From positions 2,301,252 through 2,365,251 of the forward strand of contig WBMV01000259.1 in assembly GCA_013396655.1 (NCBI GenBank): a stretch of DNA of 64,000 nt, read 5' to 3'. This stretch comes from Campylorhamphus procurvoides (lineage: Eukaryota; Chordata; Aves; Passeriformes; Dendrocolaptidae). Each line of letters begins with the position of its first letter. Position 1 is the first letter of the stretch. Both the position numbers and the translations under genes were made by a program. Of this stretch, positions 26,230 through 38,590 are shown piece after piece. The notes beneath the pieces are model-generated. The model did no database searches. It saw only the letters and a program-made list of their open reading frames with translations, and had not been told where the DNA came from.

Positions 26230-26475
26230 GGGCTGTAAATCAAAATGTCCTCATCTACAACTCTTCCCTGAGCATCTGATTACAATCATGCTGCATGCTA
26301 TTTGTACAGGGATGTTTAAAACTGCCTATAAAACAACAGCTAATTGCTGATCTGCTTAATTAAAGAGAGCCTTTTGTTGTCACATATACAAAGATAAATG
26401 AAATAATCAGCTTTGGACTAATGAGAGATAATTAGATTATGCAGTCCGATAAATAAAGACAAAAATCCTGCAGAT
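26230..26475. promoter_or_regulatory. Possible conserved non-coding element
   Basis: Dense in homeodomain-type cores: TTAATTAAAG near 26357, GGACTAATGAG near 26415, GATAATTAGATTATGCAG near 26427. Between them are TTTGTTGTCACA- and AATCAGCTTTGG-type words, and there is little simple sequence. It has the texture of a vertebrate enhancer core, but this is a compositional impression and not evidence of function. Confidence 0.2.
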
Positions 26476-29400
26476 TGCCACTGTACACTGGGCAGCTGAG
26501 ATCACCATAGGGTGTAGAGGGGTACTTTCCTCTCCCTTGTGCTTTAGCAATAGTGGTTTGAATTTTTTACATCCCAGAGTTAACAGGGGGATCACATCTT
26601 CGAGACATTGAGAAGGATGTGAGCTTCTTGGAGCCCTCACCCACATCATGTGATTGTCAGTAAGCACAGATCAGTTATTTATCAGCATTTTTGTCTTATT
26701 TACAAGGTCAGAACAAAATATCATTTTGACAAAATATTTTCCTACATTTATGGCTAAAGACCAGCCTAAAGAGAGTCCTGAACGTGTAATCTGTCTTATG
26801 TTGCTATGGTACAATATTTTAGTGATTTGAATAAATTTCAACATATTTTCTAGTTAGATTAATCAAATAGATGATGAAACAGCTGCTGCTTTCTTCTGTG
26901 TCAGCATTCACCATCCTAGTGCCACAGCCATGTACTTGTATGTCCGCAGCATGTGCAGGGATGCTTGCAGGCTGCTCCAATGTCTAGAATTAAGGTCACC
27001 TTCACAAGGATATACTGTCACACTGGCACCTATTTTCAACTATTTTTCAAGCCTCTTAAACCTAGATTAGACCAGTTAATTATTTTAATGCCTTCACATT
27101 CAGAGTTAGGATGTTGCATAGTATTAATGCCCATTTAATTAAAGACACCCAGCCAAATCTTCCATTTAAGCTTCATAAGTTTTGCCGATTAACAACACTG
27201 TATTTTGTCTATCCTTACATGGATCATGACACGGACACAAAGAAAAAAGGTGGACAAGTGCATTTAATTAAATAGCAGGCGTAGGTCAAGTGTCTGCCTC
27301 ATATGTCACTGTATAGCAAAGATGAATGCAGGAAAATCTCGGGAAAATCAGCTACTCAGTTAAACCCTGCCTGCTGGAGAGCCCTGTGGTTGCTCCCCTC
27401 TGGAGAAACCATCTACAGAGCCTTCTGCCCTGTCTTATACCTTCACCCACCTTGTGTCATGTTTATTTATTCAGGTAAGAGAAAGGAAGCAACAAGACCA
27501 CTTGAAAGGGTGGACATTCCCCATCATGAGCAAAGGAAACCAAACTGGACCATTTGTTACTGGGCAACAGCCTTTTTTCATGGATTTTCAGAAAGATCTA
27601 TATACAACACGCATCCTCCCTCATTAAAGGCAGCTCGAACACTTAGCAAAGGTCAACTCCTACCTGGGGTAGAGCTGTGGGGAGACAAGAGGTTAAGGCT
27701 GGTAAAATTCCCATGATATCTCATATGGAGGTGAAGAAATAGCATATGAGAAAAAAATCAGAAGAAATATCATACTCAGCTACTTAAGAGGAATGAGCTT
27801 TTAACTCTTGGAACTTCTGCAGTAAATGTTTGTCAGCTGATATCTGAACTGCTCATCTTTAGCTACTCAAAAACAATCCTCTAGCAGTTGGTTTCTGAGA
27901 AGCCTTTTTCTTATTCTCTTTATCTTCTGTAAGCTGCTCTGCTGCTGCAGGAAGCCAGCCAGCACTCATCCATATTATCTGGAGCCTCACTCCTGAATCA
28001 CGACTCTTCACTGACAGGTGCCGCCCAAACCCGGGACAAAAATGATCACTGCATCAATAGCTTGTGATCAAATTATTCTTACACAGATTCTTCTTTGTCT
28101 GTGGATTAAGGTAAAGGGTTGCATTCTATTTTCTTTTCCTTAGAGATGAGCCATAATTGAAATTCCTTTGAATTGCAGATTTAAAATAGAGTTGCAGAAA
28201 GCAAGTGCTCCCTTACATCTTTATTTAGATTGAGACTTGGGATAAGCAATTGCAAATTTGTAGAGGACAAAAATAGGAGGAGAGATCCATCAAAATCAGC
28301 TTTTGCACTTGGTTGAAAAAGGCAAGGATTTTTTTTCCTTCAGTAATTCCTTGGGTTTTGCTGGTGTTTCTGCTCACTGCAGAATGACTCCCAGGAACTG
28401 ACAGTGGTTGCTGCTACTTGAGTAACCAGCACTTTGCACTGCCCGGTTCTAACTTTTCTCCCTTGCAGCTCAGCTGGGCATGTCAGGGGGGGATGGTGGA
28501 GCCAGCAGGCATGTGCACTGCCAAACTTACAGGGAGCACTGCTAGGGGTTTGTTAAGACAATGGCAATGCCTCAGTTTATAGGACCAACCCATGTAGACT
28601 TGAGAACTTGAACCTAAAACTCAGGAAGAATAAAAAACCCCAAGTCAAATCATCTCTGCAAAGTAAATGTTCTTCAAAAATTTTTTTTTTCAGAAGTTTA
28701 AAACATGGTACCCATGTTTCCTTCTTGAATTTTTGTTTTTCCTTGTCCTTGGTTTAGCTGTATACTTGGACTCTTCATGCAACAATTCAGAGATAATGGC
28801 CATTTGCCAGCTTGAACTCGCAAGTGCTCATCACATTGTGTACTAGGAAATAGTGGTTCTGTGTGGGGAAATGTCTTCAAATATGATTAAAAAAAAAGCC
28901 ACACAGGAAAAAACCTCCGACTTTATTAAAAGTGTGTTCACTGTTAATCAATGCAAATAATTTCTTTGTACAATTCCTGACACATTTAAAATTTCATTGG
29001 ATATGGAGAGTGAGGTGGGAGAAGTGAGGACGTTACACAGTTTCTCACAAGAGGCTTTTGGGCAGATGAGCCTGGGGTGGGTGAGGAGGATGCTGAGCCT
29101 CTGCAAGAGGCAGTGTTTTCAAATGTTCCCATCCCAACCAACACACCACTGAAGCCAGTTGTGTTGCAGTGCTGATTTTTTCAATTTGGACACACTCATC
29201 CCCATAAGATGAGAAGGTGGACTGGTTAGAGGTGGGAAGTCTTTTTTTTTTACCTTCCTGCATGTTTCTAACTTTAGTCTAACATAATCTCAAGGAGCCA
29301 ACAGCTACATCTCATCAGTGAAAGAATTGACCCTTGGCCTCTTCCCCCAGCAACATCAAACAGTGTTGACACAACAGGGGATGCAAAGCAGGGGAAGAGC

Positions 29401-32400
29401 CACAGAGCAGGCATCAGATCAGACATGCAGAATTAGACCAGGGCTGTTGGTGTAAAGACAAAGGATATTTAGAGTGAGCTAAAGCAAACTTGTAAACGTG
29501 GTTGTGTTTGAGATTTTAAAAACTAAGATGAATATGCTTTTCATTATCTTAAAAGCACATTACTAAATGTTTACAATGGTGATGTGTAATTAAGTAATTT
29601 AGATCTGTCCACAAATTCTCACATAGGAGTAGGTGTCATATTACCTGCCTTCTCACCAAAGCTTTTGTAGAAGCAGCTGAATCCTGACAGAAAACAAAAT
29701 CCATTTGAGTTAACATGGAAATCTCAGGGGACCTTTAAAATGATTCTTGAATAATTTTAAAATCTAATAGTATTTACACTCCTAACTGCTATAAGCCCTT
29801 TTTCAAATTCATTGGCAAACAAGTGAAACACATCTGAGTTGTATGATTTATCACAGGAGATTTCATCTAGGGTAGCACAGCTGAAACGAACTGCATATTC
29901 TTAAAGCTGCTAACAGGCAGATCCTGCCCCTTTTGGGCACCCTGCAGTTTTTGCCAGTGATTTTTTAGGAGGGGTAGTCTTATTTGTTAAAAAAAAGTGC
30001 ACTCCTCTAAAGAACATTTAATGTCATGACTTCTAACATTTGCTGCTGGGGACATTTTGCAAGAGGATGAGAAAGTAGCATATAAATTATTAGATTCATA
30101 ATTTCAATATTAAGAATTCTTTGCGTTCTAACAGCACTTTTCAGCCTAGAAACTCGGCATACCACTGTGCATAGAAATGTGTGTGACGGTGAGCTGGTGT
30201 TTGTAAGGAAGTACTTGCCCCCCGGGGCCAGCTGCTGTTTAGCAAGGTGAAGCCACAGCTCACGTCCCTTGGAAGGGCATGATTACAGTGAGAGGCAGCA
30301 TCCTGCTATGCTGCCTGGTCGTAGGAGGCTAAAACACTATCAACTCCCAGTGCCTCCTCAGTGGTGGGGCTGTCAGCAACCCTCCAGTTCGTGGTAGCTC
30401 TCAATTTTCAGGTATCTAACAAGGGCCCTTCACTCTTAGTAACCAGGGAATATTCTCTGGAGACAAAAAATCCTGTCAGATCATATAATTAAGGACTGTT
30501 CCTTTCTGTTTTGGTCCCAAAGCATTGCGTTCAGGATCTGGTTTTTTTAAAACACTTAGTTACAGGACTTTGCTCTTATTTGGGTGTGTACGGCTGTGGA
30601 TGGGAATGCAGAGACAAGGAAGATTTGTATCTGATCTGAGGAATCAATTGCATGTGTACAGAGTCCCGGAAACAGCCTGGTCCTTCACACATTCAGCAAT
30701 CATGGGTTGTAAGCACTAATTCAACACAGTATTTATGACACTGAGTGCTCAGTAAAAAATCAAAATAATTTCTGGCACAATTTTAATATACATTGTAGTA
30801 GCCAATTTTTTTTTCTGTCTTGCAGCTTTGAATTGTGCAGCTTTAGCTTTAAGAGGTAAACATCAGAATATATGTATTAGTCTAGATGAAACTTGCAACT
30901 AGCAAATATGAAAAAGCTTAATGGGTATTGAATTTTATTCACTTACTATTGTCATTTGCTTTCCCAAAAGTTTGTTCTGGCAAATAAATACAAATACACA
31001 TCATGTAACTTACCCACAAAATGCAATTAACCGCAGCAGAATTAGTCAAAATGTTAAGCATAAGTGCCTACATTTATAGTATCAGACCCTTACCATTGAA
31101 AAGGAATTAATTGTAATTCCCATCTTACTTGGTTGAAGGTGGGCATTGAGTCACTGCATGGAGATGTTTTTTGTTTTGCAGCAGGATGTCTCTTGGAGAC
31201 AGAGAGGAAACTTCGTAAAGAGTGAACACTGAGCAGCAAAGCACCTTTAATGCAAGACCTTGTAAAAATTGTCAGGTCTGGGGGAAGACTTCCTATAGGT
31301 GTGCACTGAATGTTTTGAAATAAGAAATATATATTCTGAGTGAAGGAACTCTCTGAACATGTCGTATTTTTCGGTGACCCAATTTCCTGTGCTATTTCAT
31401 AAGCAAATAACAGACAAGCTGATGCAGTGGCCCAAAACAGTTTCTGGATGTTTACTGGGCTTTATTTGGTGTTTCCTCTAAACCAAAGTCCACATTAGAA
31501 ATGGAAAGATGACAGATTTCAAATATTTTTATGATAGTGTTGTCTTTTTAGCACATATTTCAGTCACTTCTTCCCTATTTCAAATCACATAACAATCATT
31601 TAAGAAAACACGTTTTCTGTGCCCACCAACAAATGTACCACTAGAGAAGGGCAGCCCATGGGCCCCCTGGAATCAAGGAGCAGGTTTTTTGTTGCGTTAT
31701 TTACTGGTTTATTCTTCCATAGGAATAAAGCACTATTTGATCCCCCCTTTTTTTCCACTAAATCTCATTTGCTCAGTACTTTGCTCCCATCCATGTGTTC
31801 AGCAGAGGTATTTACAGCACTAATAAAAGCATTTTTCTATGAAGGGTCAAAAATCATTGCTCTTAATACATTTGTGGATCTGTCTTTAAACATCATCCAT
31901 TAGTCATAGTAGTTATATTACAGTGAAAACTGAAAAAGACTTTTTTTAGTGTCAGAATTAATTAATTAATAGTTCAAGCATATGTTAGAAAACAGTCTTT
32001 TTCTTATATCAATAATTATACAAGACCCAAGAATTATTGTCTTCATACATCTACCTGCAGAGGGGAAAGCTACCGTGTTTTCACTGCTTAGTATGTGGGA
32101 ATTTAGTGATCTTCTCTTCCAATATGTTATGTCTGCAGATTAGAACAGACACAGACTCATCCCTGGCCAGGAAGCTGCTGGCTCCATTCTCATTATGGCA
32201 GATTGATCAGTTTATACTGATTACAGGAAATGGCTGTTAACTGGGTGAAGAAATAACACATCTATGAGCAGGGTTTATCTTAAAATTTATTATTCCTTTC
32301 TCCAAAAACCATCATGTAGAAAATCAGAGGAGGGACCACAGTGTTCCATCTGATGGCAGAAAGATTTTCTTCATTTCCAATAATGGCTGATGTTCATTTC

Positions 32401-33409
32401 CCAGTTTACACAGAGGAAAAAGGAAGCACCATTGTCTGTCCTTTTGAAGTCTCTCTCACAGACGTGCTATATCCCAGCTACATTAACAACAATTAGTACA
32501 TAGTGCCACTGAGTAACTATTCTGTCCTTTTGAGATGGAGTGAGAGGTGGATATTGCAACCTCAGAAAAGCTGCACATTTCCTGGGCTGCAAACTGACAG
32601 AATGTACCCTGCACGTGCCTGGGACACTGGTCAGCACTTTCTGAGAGGGCTCTTTGGATTTCGGGAACACTTCCCACACCATGGGAATTTACCACTCACT
32701 CCACCAGGAGAGGGGGAAAGACTGGTGAAAAATGGAAGTGCAGGTTTTCTGTCTTGAAAGCAATCTGTTACACTGACCATGCTGTCTCTGCCCATTTGGG
32801 GAAGAAAGTTTAGTGGCCTGCACCAGACAAGAATATTGTATTCTCCTTATTTTTTGCTCACGTGGAAAAAAAAAAATGAAACTAAACATTTTACATTTGA
32901 GCCATTCTCACCTCTCTGTATTTTAACATTTTTGGACTCTTTATATCTGTTTCCACTCTCATTCATAAGAAACCAGGTGTTTGCATCATATTAGAATTGT
33001 TTGCTTTGCCAAGAGCATGCTTAAAGTCTGAAATAAAAAGAAATTCAATTTTAGTATCATTGTCTGTAGAGTAAACATGTTGTTTGCAGTAAAGTTTTCA
33101 CCTCCATTTGCGTTTGGTGCTTATTATAACTTAATAAGTTTTTTATTCAGTTTGTAAAGTGCCCCTTTTTAGCCTCTAGCTGCTGGGTGACACCATCTGT
33201 GATTTCCAATGAAATTAAATTAAGTGAAAATTCAATCAGCAAGAAGATTGTTGCTTCCACAACTTCACTGAGTGGCTTAGGATCATATATAAGTGACATG
33301 TCTTTCACACAGGAAGCACAACTGCTGCGTGAGCCAGTTTAACTTAAAGGAGGAGAATTCCCATAGAATGGAGTAGCTAACATACTATTTCCAGTGTATC
33401 ATGCCCAGT
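26476..33409. other. Non-coding stretch, no gene recognised
   Basis: Mostly A+T-rich. A 137-codon frame at 27303-27716 (+) has no recognisable domain, and no splice or promoter context supports it. An ATGCAAAT octamer lies at 28951-28958. A slightly richer patch at 30170-30400 holds a few CpGs and a CCCCGGGG word. An (ATTA)n-like palindromic run occurs at about 31958-31971. No transposon was identified. Confidence 0.55.
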
Positions 33410-33436
33410 TTAATTAATGATTAATTATCATTAATG
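33410..33436. promoter_or_regulatory. Palindromic homeodomain-core cluster
   Basis: ATTAATGAT at 33413-33421 and ATCATTAAT at 33427-33435 form a 9-bp perfect inverted repeat around a 5-nt TAATT centre, with further TTTAATTAATG overlap on the left. The 27 bp contain at least six TAAT or ATTA cores on the two strands. Such arrays can bind paired or clustered homeodomain proteins. They can also be simple A/T-rich sequence. Confidence 0.3.
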
Positions 33437-34847
33437 ACCCTAGCTCAGCCCTTCTTGGCAATAGGCATTCAGGGTGACCTCTCCATTACTCTTCAATAAG
33501 AAGCCTGTCTCCAGGTACATCTTTATTATGTCCCCATGCTCTGAGAGCACAGGAGTCATTACCTGGGCAGTCCCCTGCATGCAAGCAGGGACCTTCCAGC
33601 TGGGGCAGGCTGGGCACAGTAATGTGCTGAGTAGAGGGCACAAACGTTCTGTTTAGAGGCTGGAGCATGGACAACATGACACATTTGTTAGTCTTAATGT
33701 GCCTTAAATGACTGGTAGGATCTGTGGTGCAAGAATAAGGAAATAAGGGAATTACAAAGAAAAAAAAAAAGGAGGAATTAAAAGAGATCTTTTCACACCT
33801 GCCAGTCTCTCCTTTTACTTTCTGCTGAGATACACTTTGTTATTTTCTCCTTTCCCACAGCCATATTATAATCTTTTCTGTAACCTGTCCATAACAGGAA
33901 ATATAATGACTGAGTTCAACAAAATACCAGGGAAAATATCCCTTGGGAAACAGTTAAGTGCTCAAAGCTTGGAATGTGGTTTATGCTACTGTATCCACCC
34001 TGACGTTTTGCTCACGTCCCCACACACTTTTGCAAACATACCTAAATAAAAGGTAAAAATTAATTCCCCTTTCACTGTAGTCCCCTTTGAGTCAGAAAGA
34101 TGTGCATTTTTCACCACATAATTTTTACAAGATTTTCCAACAGGACTTTATCCATGGCCTAGGTGACTCATAGTGTAGTTACCAAAGAATGGAAGTAGTG
34201 ATTTCCACTGCAGTGGTGAGCTAATTTAATAATGGGCACAAATGATAACTTACAGTACCAGAACATCAGAGTATATGACAATAATCCCTGCACTTCCCAG
34301 CAAACACCTTGAGAAAGTGGGGATCAATGTCTAATAGTATCAGTTATTATTAGTATCCTCCTGACACATCTAGGTTTTTTTCACCTTCTTTACTACAAAA
34401 ATGAGGTCACTTTGAGAATGTATTGACAGAGAAACTTTACAAGAAAACTTGGAGGCTTAGATGTTTGGGTTTTTTAAACCAGAATAACTTTCTGTCTTTT
34501 AACCATGAAGTTTTCAGAATCCGTTCCAAAGAATGTGCAGTCCTCAGCTCAGGGAATGTGGACTACAAAAGAAAGACTTGACTCATGGCAGCGTAATTCA
34601 TTTTTCATTTTTTATTAGTGTCTGGCTACAAATTTATTCTCCAGATGGACCATGTGGTCTCTTGTACATCTTCTTGAATGTGACAGTAAAGTGGGTAACT
34701 TCATTTGATGAAGGTTAGCAGTGCCAAAAAGAAAGGCAAGAGCAAAGGATAAGGCATTCTTTATACTTGAACCTTGTTTTCAGCTCTACCCCTGATCACT
34801 TAGCCTAGGTTGGGAGTTTCCAGTGAAATCGAGTATATTTGGAGAAG
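33437..34847. other. Non-coding stretch, no gene recognised
   Basis: A CCCTGC/GCAGGG stem with a 6-nt loop lies at 33573-33590, and an A11 run at 33760-33770. No gene or identifiable transposon. A faint MIR-like string around 34770-34810 is too short to call. Confidence 0.55.
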
Positions 34848-34892
34848 GTGTGTGTGTGTGTAAGCAAAACAATAGGTGTCACCAGGTGTCAC
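34848..34892. repeat. (GT)7 microsatellite and AGGTGTCAC tandem pair
   Basis: (GT)7 runs from 34848 to 34861. It is followed by AGGTGTCAC at 34874-34882 and again at 34884-34892, a period of 10 bp or one helical turn. The word resembles a T-box half site (AGGTGTGA) with a changed end. The association with T-box binding is a guess. Confidence 0.7.
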
Positions 34893-37389
34893 TATTACGC
34901 GGGTTCTTTTCTGTATGTGTGAGCAAACGACCGGTTTGGGGAAGATAATATTGTATTATCAGTTCATGCTTAAGCATTTAGTATAGAGCTATCAGTGTAG
35001 GTAGGAAAGGCACTGCAGGTGCAGGAGAGCTTGCTCTCTTTGGGCTGGTGTCATGCACATCATTTATCACTGGGAACAGCGAGAGCCGTGGGGCTGAGGT
35101 TCCTGCTAGGGAGAATTGCCCCAAGTAGTGTTGTAGCATCTCTGTTCTGGCATTAATGTGAATATGTATAAATAAACTAAGATGCATTGTAATATCTCCT
35201 GGAAGCACATCACTGCATCTTCTTCACTGACAAATTGCTTGTAGAAGCCTGATCATCTGCCACTATCTAGCAGAAGATAGATGTAGTACTAAAACAAGGT
35301 GCACCACTCATGTGTGTTTGCTTTACAGTGTTAGTGTATTATATATCAAACAGAGAAAAAAGTGTAAATATTTGGAGAAGAAATGGTAGAGCATAAGGAC
35401 AATGATGACTGTGGACTTACTTTTACTATGAAACTGCAGACACGGACTTACCTGAACAAAGAACACGTATGTGCTGCATTTGTGCCTTTTTCAGAGGACA
35501 CCATGTGACTTCCACAGGATCTTGCATTTCAGAGATCCTAATTGATGCGTGGGTAATGCACTGAATGACTCTCATACTTGACCCAGGCTATAGCTTTATG
35601 ACAAATCCCACTCACATTCACAAGGAGCTTGCAAAGAATCCACTTCTGTCTTACCCCAGGTGAGAAAGACATAGGCAAGCACAGAAGAGAGCTGGGGTGT
35701 GTGCTGAGGCAAACAGTACTGCCCAGCAATCCCGTGGGACAGGCAGCAGGCTGGGTTGGTGTTTGCACACTGCCGCAGAAGCAGCTGGCATAGCTGCAAA
35801 TCCTTGATCTGAAGTGAGGTCAGTAAGTTTTGAGGAAGCTTTGCATTCAGCTTGCCTGATGGCCATAGGGTGCTAAGGAATTATGCCACTCTGGACCCCA
35901 CAGATGAGCTGTGTGGGGAGCTCTGCAGAGAAAGCACTGAAATACTCCAGGGTCTAAGTATTGGTTGTTTAAGTAATCCAACACAGAATGCCATCTTCAG
36001 AAAAAGGAATTTCTGACAAATAAAACTTTCCTGTTTTCAACAGCAGCCTTTCTCTAAAGATCACTGGAGGCAATAGGAATCTTTAAGCTGATTGGATGGA
36101 CTTTGCATCATTCTTGTTTTGAAGATTTCTTTCTTCCTACCTAACAGTGTGTCTTGTGGTGTGCTGCATTGCAGTTCAGTCTCTGGAAGAAGCAGTGTTG
36201 GAATTGATGAATCATTCTCCTTCTTGAGATATTGCCATATAGGTCTGTAACTGTCATAAATAATATTGCAGTGATTGAACTTAAAAGTCAGGATCTGTGG
36301 AAGAATCTAATCCCATCTGAACATTCACAGCTGCCTCCTCACCAGTAACTTCACCTGATTCACTTCAAGGGGGAAACCTCTTTCAAGATATTTTCTTTCC
36401 TTTGCTTAAGAAACATTATCCGTTTCTCTGCATGCTCTGACATTGCTTCTTCCCCTGAAAGCTGGTGCCCTTGGACATTTGAACCTCATTAAATTTAGAA
36501 AGCCCAGTGACTTGGTTTTGTTCCCATAGTGATGTTGCAAATCTCATATTTGCAAGGGAATTGCATGGGATTTTTTTAAACAGATTCATTATCTCTTGTG
36601 GTTGCCAACCCTAAGTATAATATCACATTCTCTTTTATTTAGAAAACATGAATCTGAGACCTTACCATAAGAGAGAGAACTTTATAACAATGTAAGGGCA
36701 TAATGCAGCCAAGTAACTACTCAGTACATTTAATAGTGGGGAAACTGCAGAATGTAAAAAGAACAGAAATGGTTTGAGGCAAGAACTTGACAGGCTTGAT
36801 ATGTACCAATGTAAATCGAGGACAAATTTTAAATATGCAGGAAAACACTCACAGTCCTCTCTCCTGTCTCAGGGTAAGACCTGCAACAGGGCACTTGCTG
36901 TGCCAGAGTAACACACCTTTAATGAGTAACAATTCCTTCTTGTAGCTCAGCAAGTGCTGTCCTGATCAGGACTGCCATAGCTGTAGGTGCCGACTGTCAC
37001 ATCTCCGTCTTAAGTACTTGCTCCTGGGCACTCAAAGGGGGACCAGTTTTATTAAGACAGTTTGAGACCATCAAAAAGATGACACTCCTGATAGCTCAGA
37101 ACTAAAATAAGGTAGTGCATTACGCATTGTGTAATAAAGATAGCTGGAAGCATTACAAAATGGCTGGAGAAATCTCCAACATTAATATTTGATTCAAGAC
37201 CTTTTAGTTGTCTCTGGCATATTTTGATTGAGGAGGCTTGCGAGTATATTTATTTATTTTTAGATTTATGTAAATGTGCACAATCAACATCTCTTGAGAC
37301 ACCAATATGGCATCCAGTAATACATATTGTGTGACATACGCTTATTTTCATCAGAGCAAAGGAGCAATCCTGCTCATCCCAAAAAAAGC
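34893..37389. other. Non-coding stretch, no gene recognised
   Basis: Unique A+T-rich sequence. Overlapping minus-strand frames at 35538-35866 lie in a slightly richer patch and match nothing recognisable. Confidence 0.55.
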
Positions 37390-38590
37390 AAATATTGCTA
37401 AATTCCCTGAGGGAGCGCTTGACAAAGCAGGTAGCAGCTCATAGCACTTCCCCTGGGCCAGCAGCAGAGTCAGCACAATGTCTGAAAGGAATTTGTGTTT
37501 CAGGGTCACAGATGCTGGTCCAAAATGGCTGTGCCAGGTTCAGTGACCCAGCGGGTGTTTGCTCAGCACCCCAGCCAGCCTGGCAGCACATCAGCTCCTC
37601 TGCTGCCCCTGCTCCACAGCACACTCCAGCCTGTCCAGCAGAAACCATCTGCAGGGAAAGCCAGGAGCCCCAGCAGAAGGGAAGCGGCCTCACTTCCCAC
37701 TGAAGAGCCTAACCCAGTCCTCCCCCATGGCAGGCAGGCAGTCCAAGGGCACTGGGTGTGAGCTCTGCAGGGGCACCCTCTCTGCCAGCCCCAGTGGAGA
37801 GCAGCTTTGAGCTCCAGGCTGAGCACAACTTGTTCACACAGAAAGGTGTGTGCCTGCAGCAGATTTGCTCGTGTAGATTTTGGATTGGGGTAGATATATG
37901 TTTGATTTTCTTTTTTCATTCTAGCTCTGATATCCTATCTGCTGAGGAAATGACACATGATTATTCTCTAAAATCAAAATCTATCTTGCCAAGGCCAAAT
38001 AATTCAGTTTTCTGAATAGGCTTTTGTGGTGGGAGGTTTGTTGTAACGAAAAGTCTTATGAAAACTCCATGTAGTTGTGATGATTCAGGAAGCCAGCACA
38101 TGACTAGATGGTGGCTGTTATCCCAAAGCAATGCAGCTGAGGGAAGGGCCACCCAGGTCCTGTGTTGAGGGATGGTGTCTGGGCACCCCTTGTCATCCTG
38201 TTGGGGGGGCTGGATCCTGCCTGCCCTGGCCCACATGTTTTCCCTTCTGAGAAATGGCTCATGACACTGTCTGATCTGGGCTTTCCCTGAAGAGCTCCAC
38301 TCTTTGCAGCCACCCATGTGGCTCCAGCAGGGGGACTGCAGGAGCAGGTTAGTCCAGGGATGCAGTGCTTGGTGTCAGGGGGGGCACATCCAGCAGACGC
38401 CATGGGTGTTATGGTGGGCAGCTCCAATCTCCTCCTCATTCAGGGGAACTCATTCAGGACTGAAGCACAGATCAAGAGTGGTTTGATTCCTCCAAGCCTG
38501 AGCTGGTCAAACTCTCTAATGAGAGCTGAGTTTACAATATTCTTGAGCAAGATACTTTTTGCAGGTAGAAATATGAACCTTACCAGAGAT
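37390..38590. other. GC-rich, CpG-poor patch without a gene
   Basis: Two richer blocks, about 37390-37860 and 38100-38460, carry overlapping frames of 80-118 codons on both strands. Frames open in several phases at once are what GC-rich DNA produces when stop codons are depleted, and no translation resembles a known family. CpG is low, unlike the 12-kb island, which suggests an old methylated or repeat-derived segment. CTCCAGCAGGGGGACTGCAG at about 38322-38341 matches the CTCF core CCASYAGRKGGCR except for one base (A for the C after the G-run). Confidence 0.45.

Noticed and set aside
27303..27716. 137-codon frame on the plus strand
   Set aside because: No domain, no repeat or signal features and no exon context. 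The length is plausible by chance in a 64-kb window.
34750..34815. Possible fourth MIR fragment
   Set aside because: Only a short string around CTTGAACCTTGTTTTCAGCTC resembles the MIR core and the diagnostic 3' part is missing.
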